Origin: Rhizobium sp. 2MFCol3.1 | GTDB taxonomy: Bacteria > Pseudomonadota > Alphaproteobacteria > Rhizobiales > Rhizobiaceae | Assembly (NCBI RefSeq): GCF_000377565.1 | Contig: NZ_KB898375.1 | Coordinates: forward strand, 1-64,000 | Direction: 5' to 3' | Length of the DNA stretch: 64,000 nucleotides | Shown: in pieces, positions 24,991-34,315 of the stretch | How positions within the stretch are numbered: position 1 is the first letter of the stretch | Layout: every line of letters starts with the position of its first letter | The notes under the pieces: generated by a model | Told to the model about the DNA's origin: nothing | The model's database searches: none | The model's input: only the letters and a program-made list of their open reading frames with translations | Translations under genes and position numbers: made by a program

Positions 24991-25021
24991 GGAGCGCCGT
25001 GGTTGCGCGGCGCTCCCTTTT
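24991..25021 (+). terminator. Rho-independent terminator, possibly of a short leader or sRNA
   Basis: GGAGCGCCG (24991-24999) pairs with CGGCGCTCC (25008-25016), followed by CTTTT. It lies 124 bases past the deacetylase stop. A second nested hairpin (GGCGGC...GCCGCC, 24915-24943) lies between, so a small RNA from this interval is possible. Confidence 0.6.
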
Positions 25022-25087
25022 GATGTCAGCGGCGACAAGTTCGTTGCTCTCTTGCGCAAGTCTTCGCAGACGCCACCGAGGCGATGC

Positions 25088-25708
25088 TTACGGATACATC
25101 CGCACCTTGTCCCAGCCGCCCTCGGGCGTGGCGCGGCGGAACTCGATGCGGTCGTGGAGCCGGAACTTCTGGTCTTTCCAGAACTCGATCGAGGTCGGCT
25201 TAATGCGGAAGCCGGACCAGTGCTGCGGGCGGGGAATCTCGCCGATCGCATAGCGGGCCGTGTATTCGGCGACGGCTTTTTCCAGCGCGAAGCGGCTTTC
25301 GAGCGGGCGCGACTGCTTGGAGGCCCAGGCGCCGATGCGGCTGCCGCGGGCGCGGGTCTTGTAATAGGCGTCGGCCTCTTCGTCGCTCACCACTTCAACC
25401 GGGCCGCGCAGCCGAACCTGGCGGCGCAGCGTCTTCCAGTGGAAGCACATGGCCGCTTTTTTCTGGCCGAGGACTTCGCGGCCTTTCTGACTCTCGAAAT
25501 TCGTGTAGAACACAAATCCGTCTTGATCGAATCCCTTAAGGAGAACCATGCGGACATTGGGAAGGCCGTCTTCATCGACCGTCGCAAGCGCCACCGCATT
25601 CGGGTCATTGATCTCGGAAGCTTCGGCTTCCTTCAGCCAATCAGCAAAGAGCTGGAACGGCTCGTTTTGCTCGGTGAAGTCACTGGTTGTTAACTCATTT
25701 TCCGACAT
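25088..25708 (-). CDS. pdxH: Pyridoxamine 5'-phosphate oxidase
   Basis: The 206-residue FMN enzyme makes pyridoxal 5'-phosphate. Family motifs are complete: MVLLKGFDQDGFVFYTNFES, AAMCFHWKTLRRQVRLRG, GSRIGAWASKQSRPL, and the C-terminal WKDQKFRLHDRIEFRR with the final R-x-P (VRMYP). The length is typical. It is convergent with the polysaccharide deacetylase gene and divergent from the lipoprotein gene at 25817. Confidence 0.97.
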   Translation of the reverse strand: MSENELTTSDFTEQNEPFQLFADWLKEAEASEINDPNAVALATVDEDGLPNVRMVLLKGFDQDGFVFYTNFESQKGREVLGQKKAAMCFHWKTLRRQVRLRGPVEVVSDEEADAYYKTRARGSRIGAWASKQSRPLESRFALEKAVAEYTARYAIGEIPRPQHWSGFRIKPTSIEFWKDQKFRLHDRIEFRRATPEGGWDKVRMYP

Positions 25709-25816
25709 ATTAGCTCAAATGCCCCGGGTTTATTCGATAATTGCCCAGCCCAAAACCACTGGACAGGACACAGGGTGGAAGTCATAGCAAAGTCAGTTCG
25801 TCATACAAAGGGCCTC

Positions 25817-26233
25817 ATGCGCCAATGCGCGGCCATCTGCGTTGTCGGAATGGCAGTGCTTTCCCTCTCCGGCTGCATGGCCGGCGGGCTTGATATGTTC
25901 AGCAGCAACAAGGTCGACCGTTCGGTCGCGACCGGCACCGTGCCGCAGCCGGCGCCGACGAGCGACAGCATCTCCGACGAAATGACCGTGGGCAATGCCG
26001 TGACCTCGGCCGACATCAACGGCCTGCAGGGACGCCCCCTTCCCTGGGCGAACGCTTCCACCGGCAGCGCCGGCGTGATCGACACGATCGTCGAAAACAA
26101 CGACACCGGCCAGGTCTGCCGTCAGTTCAAGACGACGCGCCACTCCTATGTCGGCATCTCGAAATTCTACGGCAAGACCTGCCTCGTCGGCGGCGGCAAC
26201 TGGCAGCTTCTGAGCTTCCAGCCCGAGAGCTGA
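25817..26233 (+). CDS. RT0821/Lpp0805-type surface lipoprotein
   Basis: The 138-residue protein has a lipoprotein signal (MRQCAAICVVGMAVLSLSGC, lipobox LSGC) and the C-terminal block of the RT0821/Lpp0805 surface-antigen family: CRQFKTTRHSYVGISKFYGK and TCLVGGGNWQLLSF, with two cysteines. A GTG at 25775 would add 14 residues before the signal peptide. I prefer the ATG at 25817, which has AAGGG before it and gives a normal signal length. It is probably outer-membrane anchored. Confidence 0.85.
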   Translation: MRQCAAICVVGMAVLSLSGCMAGGLDMFSSNKVDRSVATGTVPQPAPTSDSISDEMTVGNAVTSADINGLQGRPLPWANASTGSAGVIDTIVENNDTGQVCRQFKTTRHSYVGISKFYGKTCLVGGGNWQLLSFQPES

Positions 26234-26490
26234 GCGGCCTTTCCAGGCAGTCGTTAACAACTGCACCCGGCTTCGTTTCCGGATTTAGCAAAAGATAACC
26301 ATTCCGCATAAAACCGTGGCGTGTCCTGACGCCAAATAAGGACTGATTAGCAAGTTTACGGGACTGTGGTTCGCATATGTGCGCAGATTTTCTGCCCGCG
26401 AAGCGAACTTCGGCGCACCAAATGAGTTTAATCGGGGCTTCGAGGTGCCGGACAGGGCATCTCGCATTTGGACACCGGGCGGTTTGGAAC

Positions 26491-27717
26491 ATGCGCGATC
26501 CGTATAAGATATTGGGCGTCAGGCGCGATGCGGGGCAGGACGAGATCAAGGCAGCCTGGCGCAACATGGCCAAGGTGGTGCACCCTGACCACAATCAGGG
26601 CGACCCGCTGGCCGGTGCGCGCTTCGCCGAGATCGGCCGCGCCTACGACACGCTGAAGGACCCGAAGAAGCGCAGTCTTTTCGACAGCGCCGCACGGGCA
26701 GCCGAAGCCAAGCAGAACGAGAAGCAAAACGAAAACACCATCATGGCGCAGCGCCAGGCGGCGCGCGAAGCCGCGATCCGCGCCAAGCAGGCGCAGGAAA
26801 ACGCCGAGCGAGTGATGGAAGAGCTGGCGCGGGCAGCGGCGCAGAAGGCGGCCGCCGAGGCCGCCAAGCAGCCACAGCCGCAACAACAGCAGCAGGCAGG
26901 TGCTGCCGAGCCCGCCGAAGAGATGATCGAGCGGATCTTCGGCAATCAGGCGCGCGCGGCAAGCGGTGGCGGACGGACGCGCGGTTTTGCTTCCGGCCGA
27001 GCCAAGCGGCCGGAACCCGAGAGCGCCGAGGCCGACAAGCAGACGGATAAGGCTAGCGAGGGCGCCAAGGCCGGCGACGCCGGCACGACAGTAGACGACG
27101 AGCACGGCGCGGACGAGACCGCGGCGGCGAGCGCTTCCGTCCTGCAGCCGCTGAGCCTCCTCACCTCCTTCGTCCGCCGCTTCACCGGCGGTGCGGCCCC
27201 CGCGCCTGAGAAGGCGCCGGACCAGCTGGCGATCGCCACTGTCACCATCGAGGATATTCTGAAGGGCGCCTGGGTGAACGTCGATCTCGGCGATGGCCGC
27301 GATGCCGGTTTCGCGCTGACGCCGGGGACCACCGAGGGCCAGACGGTGCGCCTCAAGGGCCAGGGCCACAAATTGACGGGCATGCAGCGCGGCGACGCGG
27401 TGGTCAATATTCACATCGCCCCACATGCCGACTTTACCGTCGACGGTTTCGACCTGCACACCGTGCTTCCCGTCACCATCGAAAACGCCGTGCTCGGCAC
27501 CGACGCGCGCATCGACGGACCGAACGGCCCGCTGACGGTGACCGTGCCGGCATGGTCGGGATCGGACAAATCAATCCGGTTCGAAGGTCAGGGATTGCCC
27601 AAATCGGATGGCGGAAAGGGCGATCTGGTGGTCGAACTGCGCATTATCCTGTGGGAAAAGCCCGACGATAAGGTCACGGATTTGATGAGAATTATGAAGA
27701 ACGGCCTGTTTTTGTGA
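26491..27717 (+). CDS. DnaJ/CbpA-like J-domain protein
   Basis: The 408-residue co-chaperone starts MRDPYKILGVRRDAGQDEI. The J domain covers residues 1-65 with the essential HPD in KVVHPDHNQGD. A long charged, Gln/Ala-rich linker follows (about 70-230), with PQPQQQQQAG. The C-terminal substrate-binding domain begins near AIATVTIEDILKGAW and contains two beta barrels ending in DLVVELRIILWEKP. There is no zinc-finger region, so this is a class B J-protein. The frame is open upstream, but the ATG at 26491 fits the J domain exactly. Confidence 0.93.
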   Translation: MRDPYKILGVRRDAGQDEIKAAWRNMAKVVHPDHNQGDPLAGARFAEIGRAYDTLKDPKKRSLFDSAARAAEAKQNEKQNENTIMAQRQAAREAAIRAKQAQENAERVMEELARAAAQKAAAEAAKQPQPQQQQQAGAAEPAEEMIERIFGNQARAASGGGRTRGFASGRAKRPEPESAEADKQTDKASEGAKAGDAGTTVDDEHGADETAAASASVLQPLSLLTSFVRRFTGGAAPAPEKAPDQLAIATVTIEDILKGAWVNVDLGDGRDAGFALTPGTTEGQTVRLKGQGHKLTGMQRGDAVVNIHIAPHADFTVDGFDLHTVLPVTIENAVLGTDARIDGPNGPLTVTVPAWSGSDKSIRFEGQGLPKSDGGKGDLVVELRIILWEKPDDKVTDLMRIMKNGLFL

Positions 27718-27839
27718 ATTTTAGGTGACATTAGCACCCTTTGTTACGTTCCCTAACAGTTGATGATTGCTGCCAATCTTGAACCGGCTGGCCGGCTATG
27801 CCATAGGCAGGATCGATCAATTTACTTAAGGGGCGAAAC

Positions 27840-28658
27840 ATGGCTCAGGCACAAGGCCTCATGTCAGGCAAGCGCGGCGTCATCATGGGCGTTGCCAACA
27901 ATCGTTCGATTGCGTGGGGCATTGCCAAAGCTATTCATGCACAGGGCGGCGAGGTTGCCTTTACTTATCAGGGTGATGCGCTGAAGAAGCGGGTCGAGCC
28001 GCTGGCAGCTGAACTCGGCGGCATTCTTGCCGGACACTGTGATGTCAGCGACGAAGCATCGATCGACGAGGTTTTCGACAACATCGAGAAGACCTGGGGC
28101 AAGATCGACTTCATCGTGCATGCGATCGGCTTTTCGGACAAGGACGAACTCACCGGCCGTTACGTCGACACCTCGGCGGACAACTTCGCCAAGACGATGC
28201 AGATCTCCGTCTATTCGTTCACCTCGGTCGCACGTCGCGCCGAGAAGCTGATGACGGATGGCGGCTCGATGCTGACGCTGACTTATTACGGCGCCGAAAA
28301 GGTCATGCCGAACTACAACGTCATGGGCGTTGCCAAGGCAGCTCTTGAAGCCAGCGTGAAGTATCTGGCGGTCGATCTCGGACCGAAGAACATCCGCGTC
28401 AACGCGATCTCGGCCGGCCCGATCAAGACGCTGGCAGCGTCCGGTATCGGCGACTTCCGCTACATTCTGAAGTGGAACGAATACAACGCGCCGCTGCGCC
28501 GCACCGTCACCATCGAAGAAGTCGGCGATGTCGGCCTCTACATGCTTTCGGACCTGTCGCGCTCGGTCACGGGCGAAGTGCATCACGCCGACAGCGGTTA
28601 TCATGTTATCGGCATGAAGGCTGTGGACGCGCCGGATATTTCCGTCATAAAAGACTGA
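27840..28658 (+). CDS. fabI: Enoyl-[acyl-carrier-protein] reductase (NADH)
   Basis: The 272-residue SDR-type enzyme completes each fatty-acid elongation cycle. It shows the FabI nucleotide motif GVANNRSIAWGIAKA, DFIVHAIGFSDKDEL, and the catalytic Tyr-x6-Lys in NYNVMGVAKAAL following TLTYYGAEKVMP. ISAGPIKTLAASGIGDFR is the substrate loop. The ATG is preceded by AAGGGGCG. A terminator-like hairpin follows at 28685. Confidence 0.97.
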   Translation: MAQAQGLMSGKRGVIMGVANNRSIAWGIAKAIHAQGGEVAFTYQGDALKKRVEPLAAELGGILAGHCDVSDEASIDEVFDNIEKTWGKIDFIVHAIGFSDKDELTGRYVDTSADNFAKTMQISVYSFTSVARRAEKLMTDGGSMLTLTYYGAEKVMPNYNVMGVAKAALEASVKYLAVDLGPKNIRVNAISAGPIKTLAASGIGDFRYILKWNEYNAPLRRTVTIEEVGDVGLYMLSDLSRSVTGEVHHADSGYHVIGMKAVDAPDISVIKD

Positions 28659-28684
28659 TCGTACTCTCTTATGAGTCATGCTCG

Positions 28685-28719
28685 CGGCCCCTCCTCGCGG
28701 AAGCGATAAGGGGCCGTTT
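28685..28719 (+). terminator. Terminator-like hairpin after fabI
   Basis: CGGCCCCT (28685-28692) pairs with AGGGGCCG (28709-28716), with an inner TCGC/GCGA stem, followed by TTTG. It lies between fabI and the histidine phosphatase gene, whose TTG start is 22 bases further on. Confidence 0.6.
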
Positions 28720-28737
28720 GCAATATGGAGCCGATCA

Positions 28738-29328
28738 TTGCTTATCTACGTCATTCGTCACGGCCAGACAGACTGGAACGCGGAACGTCGCCTGCAGGGG
28801 CAAAAGGACATCCCGCTCAACGCCATCGGTCGTGAGCAGGCGCGCCAGAACGGCATCAATCTCGCGGAAATCCTGAAGGTCGAAGGCATCGAGTTCGATT
28901 TCATCGCAAGCCCGCTTGGCCGCACGCGCGCGACGATGGAGATCGCCCGCGAAGCAATGAACCTCCCGCCCAAGGACTACCGGACCGACGAGCGCCTGGT
29001 CGAAGTGTCATTCGGTGACTGGGAAGGCTTTACGGTCAAGGAACTGAAGGCGACAGCCAAGGACCGGATCGTCGAACGCAATCTCAACAAGTGGGATTTC
29101 ATTCCGCCGGGTGCCGATGCCGAGAGCTACGAGATCATGTCGTGGCGGGTGGCTTCCTGGCTGAACGAGGTGGACCGGCCGACGGTCTGCGTCACGCATG
29201 GCGGCGTCATTCGCAGCCTGTTCAGGACGATTGCCAACGTGCCGAAGGATGAAGCGGCCGAGGGCGAGATTCCGCAGGACCGGATTCTCAAGATCGAGAC
29301 CGACACGAAGCAGATCGCCTGGATTTAA
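28738..29328 (+). CDS. Histidine phosphatase (phosphoglycerate mutase-like) family protein
   Basis: The 196-residue protein begins (M)LIYVIRHGQTDWNAERRLQG, with the RHG catalytic histidine at residue 8. Partner residues are seen in ASPLGRTRATMEIA and VCVTHGGVIRSLF. LVEVSFGDWEGFT is the usual acid-loop region. The start is a TTG at 28738 with GGAG seven bases before it; the next ATG is far inside the domain. Members range from true mutases to broad phosphatases, so the substrate is open. Confidence 0.92.
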   Translation: MLIYVIRHGQTDWNAERRLQGQKDIPLNAIGREQARQNGINLAEILKVEGIEFDFIASPLGRTRATMEIAREAMNLPPKDYRTDERLVEVSFGDWEGFTVKELKATAKDRIVERNLNKWDFIPPGADAESYEIMSWRVASWLNEVDRPTVCVTHGGVIRSLFRTIANVPKDEAAEGEIPQDRILKIETDTKQIAWI

Positions 29329-29359
29329 TCAGGAGAGGCTAGGCTTCGCGCCAGCCGAA

Positions 29360-29620
29360 TTACTGTACGATATCGAGATCGTTGATGACGCGCTTTCCGT
29401 CGACTTCCGTGTAGAAGACGATGACCTTCACGCCTGCCTTCAAGCCTTCGAAATTGAATTCTTCCGACGCCTGATAGGTCTTGCCGTCATCGAGCGTGAG
29501 GCTGAGATTGCTCATGTCGATGTTCTTGATCGTCGCTTCCACGTCCGCGCTCTCGGCAAAGCCGCTGATCGGCGACAGAAAACTCGCTGTGGCCAAAAGT
29601 GTAGCAACTACGAAGCGCAT
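29360..29620 (-). CDS. DUF1344 small periplasmic protein
   Basis: The 86-residue protein has a signal peptide (MRFVVATLLATASFLSPISG, cleavage near GFAES) and the DUF1344 core: VEATIKNIDMSNLSLTLDDG, YQASEEFNFEGLKAG and VKVIVFYTEVDGKRVINDL. The fold is a small beta barrel of unknown function, common in Rhizobiales in several paralogues. The frame continues upstream, but the ATG at 29620 with AAGGA before it starts the signal peptide. Confidence 0.85.
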   Translation of the reverse strand: MRFVVATLLATASFLSPISGFAESADVEATIKNIDMSNLSLTLDDGKTYQASEEFNFEGLKAGVKVIVFYTEVDGKRVINDLDIVQ

Positions 29621-29863
29621 AACGGCATTCCTTCGAAAACACGACTCAAACATCCAATTGTGCATAGATAGCCTCCCGAATATGGCGAAATTTGCCCTGA
29701 ACCGTGACCATTCCCGCCCAATTGATGAAGCGCATTTTAACAACAATCAAGAGGGTTCGTTAATATAGCCATACACTTAAAACGTGTTCCCAATACTACC
29801 TGTAAGAAATCGTAAATTAACCCCCGCTACTTACAGTCATAGGGAAACAAGGAGACTGGGGTT

Positions 29864-32800
29864 TTGCTATTCCGCAGGAAACATAACGAGGCAACGCGGA
29901 GTTCTTTGCGGAATACCCATATCTCGTTTCTAGTTTCCTGCCTGGTCGCCGTGGTCGTCATCATCGTCGGTTTCAGCCTGGATCGCGCCAATACGGCGAC
30001 TAATCTTCGCGAATTGACGATCCGCACGGAAAACGAGACCAGCCTTATTCGCGCCCGTGTGACCGCCCAGATCAACATGGACATCACCATCGTGCGCGAC
30101 CTCTCCAACATGGTCGCGATCAGCTCGAAGGTGGGCACCGAGGAGATGGAGCGACAGATCAACTGGCTGCTCATCCAGAACCCGCATTTCGTGCATATCG
30201 CGGTTGCGCCCGATTTCATCGTGCAGTCGGTATTTCCGGCGACGGAGGGCAAGGATCGGCTTGGCCACGACGTGCGCGAATTCCTGATGGATCGCCAGTC
30301 GGTTGCGCGCACCACCGGCAACCAGCAGGCGCGCTTCTACGGCCCGATCCGCACGCTCGACGGCAAGGACACTTTCGCGATCTTCTTCCCCGTCTTCGTC
30401 AAGGAGAACGGCCAGCGCCGGGTCTGGGGCGCGGTCGAGGCAGTCATTGACGCCGACATGTTCTATGAGAACACCGGCCTGAAGCCGGCGCGCGACAGCG
30501 AGAACCGCGAGAAATATCCGCATCTCGACCACCTCTCCATCGCGCTGCGCGATCTTGGAACGACGGGTGCCGCCGTCTCGCCGTTTTTCGGTTCGCCGGA
30601 GGTGCTGGGGCAGCGGCCGTTGACGCGCAAGATCACATTCGCCGGCGGGCGCTGGGAGATCGCGGCGGCGCCGAAGACCGGCTGGGCCGCCCCTCCAGAG
30701 AATCAGCAGACGCTGCGGTTCATCATCTTGGCCGCCGCCTGCCTGACGATCATTCCCGTGTTCTTCGCGACCCTTCTGCTTGGCGAGCGCAACAAGAACA
30801 TCCGGCAGCTGGAGAAGCGCGAGGAGACGCTGCTGGAGCTGTCGCAGCGTCTCAACCTGGCGCTGGAAACCTCCAATATCGGCATCTGGGAACTGAGGAA
30901 TGGCGGCCAGAGCCTGTTCTGGGATGGGCGCGCCGCGGCACTTCACGGCAAGCAAGCGATCGAGGGCAGCTACTCGCTCGACGACTGGCTGGAAACGATC
31001 GTTCCCGACGATCGCCGGGTGGCGAAGATCCACCTGCTGAAAGATGGCCGGTCCGGCTCCTCCTACACGACGCAATACCGGATTGAGCTTTCGGACGGCG
31101 GCACGCGCTATCTGCGATCGGTGGGTTCGGTCTATAACGACGCCGCCGGCACCATCCGCACAATCGGCATCGTCTGGGACGTGACCGCCGACGCGGTTGC
31201 AGCCGAGACGCTGCGTCGGGCAAAAGACAGCAGCGACATCAAGAATGCCGAACTGGAGCTTGCGCTCGACGAGCTCTCGCACCGCGAGGCCGAACTCGCC
31301 GAGCTCTCCGGCAAACTCGATCTGGCGCTCGATTCCTATCAGTGCGGCATCTGGGAAGCCACGCTCGGGAAGGCCGGCTCGTTCTGGGACGACCGGATGC
31401 ATGAGCTTTACGGGCTGGAACCCCGCGCCGGCTTCATGGACGAGGAGACGTGGCTCTCCTGCGTGCTTGAGGAAGACCGCCCGCTTGCGGTCGAAAGCGC
31501 GCGGTATTTCAAGAAGGTCGGCGATACCCATACCGTCGTCTGTCGCGTACCGACCGAGGACGGTACGATGCGCTATGTGCGCTCGACCGGAAAGGTGCAC
31601 GCGACCTCGAACGGCCAGCTGAAGATCATCGGCGTTGCCTTCGACATCACCGAAGACGCTCTGATGACGGCGGAGCTGAAAGCGGCGAAGGACGAGGCGA
31701 TCGGCAAGAACATCGAGCTCGAACTCGCCAACAACCGCATCGAGCACAATTCGCTGCATGATCCGCTGACGGGGCTCGCCAACCGCCGCAAGCTCGACAA
31801 GGCGCTGGAGCAGCTGACCGATGCCGGGCAGCACGCCAGGCAGAAGTTCGCGATCCTGCACATCGACCTCGACCGCTTCAAGGAGATCAACGACACGCTG
31901 GGCCACGCCGCGGGCGACGCCATGCTCGTCCATGCCTCCCGCGTGCTCTCGCGCAGCATTCGGCCGAGCGATATCGTGGCGCGCATCGGCGGCGACGAAT
32001 TCGTCATCCTGGCGCTCAATGCCAACGATGCCGAAATGTCGGCGCTTTCGGGCCGGATCGTCGAGGAGATGCGCCAGCCCATCGACTTCCAGGGTTTTGC
32101 CTGCCGCTGCGGCGTGTCGATCGGGATTGCGCTGGCGAGCGGCATGCGCGTCGATGCCCGCAAGGTGTTGATCAACGCCGACATCGCGCTCTACCGCGCC
32201 AAGAGCCAGGGCCGCAATCGGTTCCAGTTCTTCAATCACAATCTGCAGGCCGACATCATCAACAACAAGCGGCTGGCCGACGAGATATTGTCGGGCATCG
32301 AGAACGGCGAGTTTACCACCTGGTACCAGCCGCAATTCAGCGCCCGCACCATGCAACTGACCGGCGTCGAGGCGCTCGTGCGCTGGCAGCATCCTTCCCG
32401 GGGACTGCTGACGCCGGACAAGTTCCTGAAGATCGCCGAGGAGATCAACGTCGTGCAAACGCTCGACCGCATCGTTCTTGAGACCGCGCTGAAGGACAAG
32501 ATGCGGTGGGCGGCGCTTGGCGTTTCCGTTCCCAAGGTCTCCGTCAACGTGTCTGCCCGGCGCCTGCACGACGATGCGCTGGCCGATTCGCTGCGCATGC
32601 TGCAGATCCGGCCGGGCGAGATCTCGTTCGAACTGGTGGAGTCGATCTTCCTCGACGAGAGCGAGGACGTCGCCGCCGAGAACCTCGACAAGATCAAGGC
32701 GCTCGGCATCGACATCGAGATCGACGACTTCGGCACGGGCCACACCTCCATCGTCAGCCTTCTCAAGCTGAAGCCGAAGCGGCTGAAGATCGATCGGCAG

Positions 32801-33037
32801 CTGGTGCAGCCGATCATCACCTCGGCGCAAGAACGTGCGCTGGTGCGCTCGATCATCGACATCGCCCGCTCGCTCGGCGTCGAGACCGTGGCCGAGGGTG
32901 TCGAGACCGTGGCGCATGCCAGCCTGCTTCTCGAACTCGGCTGCGACCTGCTGCAGGGCTACGCCTTCTCGCGCCCCCTCTCCTTCGACGATTTCACCGA
33001 AGCGGCCACCCATACGGCCTGGCGCATCGCTTCGTAG
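29864..33037 (+). CDS. Membrane sensor with CHASE, PAS, GGDEF and EAL domains
   Basis: The 1057-residue protein makes and/or breaks cyclic-di-GMP. A first helix near residues 22-40 and a second near 280-305 (FIILAAACLTIIPVFFATLL) enclose a periplasmic CHASE-type sensor. Two PAS domains follow (about 325-445 and 480-605). The GGDEF motif is at 709-713, preceded by an RPSD inhibitory site at the canonical five-residue spacing. The EAL motif is at 836-838, with later DDFGTGHTS and AEGVET. Both catalytic sets look intact. The TTG start follows AAGGAG. Confidence 0.95.
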   Translation: MLFRRKHNEATRSSLRNTHISFLVSCLVAVVVIIVGFSLDRANTATNLRELTIRTENETSLIRARVTAQINMDITIVRDLSNMVAISSKVGTEEMERQINWLLIQNPHFVHIAVAPDFIVQSVFPATEGKDRLGHDVREFLMDRQSVARTTGNQQARFYGPIRTLDGKDTFAIFFPVFVKENGQRRVWGAVEAVIDADMFYENTGLKPARDSENREKYPHLDHLSIALRDLGTTGAAVSPFFGSPEVLGQRPLTRKITFAGGRWEIAAAPKTGWAAPPENQQTLRFIILAAACLTIIPVFFATLLLGERNKNIRQLEKREETLLELSQRLNLALETSNIGIWELRNGGQSLFWDGRAAALHGKQAIEGSYSLDDWLETIVPDDRRVAKIHLLKDGRSGSSYTTQYRIELSDGGTRYLRSVGSVYNDAAGTIRTIGIVWDVTADAVAAETLRRAKDSSDIKNAELELALDELSHREAELAELSGKLDLALDSYQCGIWEATLGKAGSFWDDRMHELYGLEPRAGFMDEETWLSCVLEEDRPLAVESARYFKKVGDTHTVVCRVPTEDGTMRYVRSTGKVHATSNGQLKIIGVAFDITEDALMTAELKAAKDEAIGKNIELELANNRIEHNSLHDPLTGLANRRKLDKALEQLTDAGQHARQKFAILHIDLDRFKEINDTLGHAAGDAMLVHASRVLSRSIRPSDIVARIGGDEFVILALNANDAEMSALSGRIVEEMRQPIDFQGFACRCGVSIGIALASGMRVDARKVLINADIALYRAKSQGRNRFQFFNHNLQADIINNKRLADEILSGIENGEFTTWYQPQFSARTMQLTGVEALVRWQHPSRGLLTPDKFLKIAEEINVVQTLDRIVLETALKDKMRWAALGVSVPKVSVNVSARRLHDDALADSLRMLQIRPGEISFELVESIFLDESEDVAAENLDKIKALGIDIEIDDFGTGHTSIVSLLKLKPKRLKIDRQLVQPIITSAQERALVRSIIDIARSLGVETVAEGVETVAHASLLLELGCDLLQGYAFSRPLSFDDFTEAATHTAWRIAS

Positions 33038-33207
33038 GATGGCTTTGCGCGGTTGTTCTCGGATTTGAGGAAACACCGTTTCCCAATGGAGACGGTTTGG
33101 CGCAAAGAAAGCCTTTTGCCCTTTCGGCTTTTGGCCTATGAGTGTCGCGCCTTTTTAAAGAATGGCGCGGCCCGGGGACGCCCGGCGGCGCGATCCGGTC
33201 GGAGCAT

Positions 33208-34305
33208 ATGTCACACAATACATTCGGTCACCTCTTCCGCGTAACCACCTGGGGCGAAAGCCACGGACCGGCGCTTGGCTGCGTCGTCGACGGCTGCCCT
33301 CCCGGCCTGCGTTTCAAGCTCGCCGACCTTCAGGTGTGGCTCGACAAGCGCAAGCCCGGCCAGTCGCGCTTCGTGACGCAGCGCCGCGAGGATGACCTCG
33401 TCAAGGTTCTCTCCGGCGTGATGTTTGACGCCGACGGCGAGACGATGATCTCGACCGGCACGCCGATCTCGATGCTGATCGAGAATACCGACCAGCGTTC
33501 GAAGGACTACGGCGAGATCGCCCGCCAGTACCGGCCGGGCCATGCCGATTACACCTACGATCTGAAATACGGCATCCGCGACTATCGCGGCGGCGGGCGC
33601 TCTTCGGCGCGCGAGACGGCGGCACGCGTGGCGGCCGGCGGTATCGCGCGGCTGGTCGTTCCCGGCGTTCGCGTGCGCGGCGCGCTGGTGCAGATCGGCA
33701 AGCACAAGATCAATCGCGACAACTGGGATTGGGGCCTGGTCGATCAGAACCCGTTCTTCGCGCCGGATCCCGAGATCGTGCCCGTCTGGGAAGAGTATCT
33801 CGACGGTATCCGCAAGAAGGGCTCGTCGATCGGCGCCGTGGTCGAGGTGGTCGCCGATGGCGTTCCGGCCGGCTTGGGTGCGCCGATCTATTCCAAGCTC
33901 GACCAGGATATCGCCTCGCTGCTGATGTCGATCAACGCCGTCAAGGGCGTGGAGATCGGCAATGGCTTCGAGGCGGCGGAAATCACCGGCGAAGAAAACG
34001 CCGACGAAATGCGCATGGGCAATGACGGCCAGCCGATCTTCCTGTCCAATCATGCCGGCGGCATCCTTGGCGGCATTTCGACGGGTCAGCCTGTCATCGC
34101 CCGTTTCGCGATCAAGCCGACCTCGTCGATCCTGACCGAGCGCCAGTCGATCGATGCCGACGGCAAGAATGTCGATATCCGCACCAAGGGCCGCCACGAC
34201 CCCTGCGTCGGCATCCGCGCCGTGCCGATCGGCGAGGCGATGATCGCCTGCGCCATCGCCGACCACTACCTTCGAGACCGCGGCCAGACCGGCCGGCTGA
34301 AATAG
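33208..34305 (+). CDS. aroC: Chorismate synthase
   Basis: The 365-residue FMN-dependent enzyme performs the last common step of aromatic amino-acid synthesis. Signatures are complete: MSHNTFGHLFRVTTWGESHG at the N-terminus, GHADYTYDLKYGIRDYRGGG, RSSARETAARVAAGGIA, and the C-terminal RHDPCVGIRAVPIGEAMIA. The ATG at 33208 has GGAG just upstream; the frame is open for 22 further codons, but these do not belong to the family. Ten bases separate it from ribB. Confidence 0.97.
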   Translation: MSHNTFGHLFRVTTWGESHGPALGCVVDGCPPGLRFKLADLQVWLDKRKPGQSRFVTQRREDDLVKVLSGVMFDADGETMISTGTPISMLIENTDQRSKDYGEIARQYRPGHADYTYDLKYGIRDYRGGGRSSARETAARVAAGGIARLVVPGVRVRGALVQIGKHKINRDNWDWGLVDQNPFFAPDPEIVPVWEEYLDGIRKKGSSIGAVVEVVADGVPAGLGAPIYSKLDQDIASLLMSINAVKGVEIGNGFEAAEITGEENADEMRMGNDGQPIFLSNHAGGILGGISTGQPVIARFAIKPTSSILTERQSIDADGKNVDIRTKGRHDPCVGIRAVPIGEAMIACAIADHYLRDRGQTGRLK

Positions 34306-34315
34306 GAACGTTCCC

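Noticed and set aside
29930..33076. Minus-strand frame of over 1000 codons opposite the GGDEF-EAL gene
   Set aside because: It has no domain structure and consists of Val/Asp/Glu/Arg/His-rich text typical of antisense frames in high G+C DNA.
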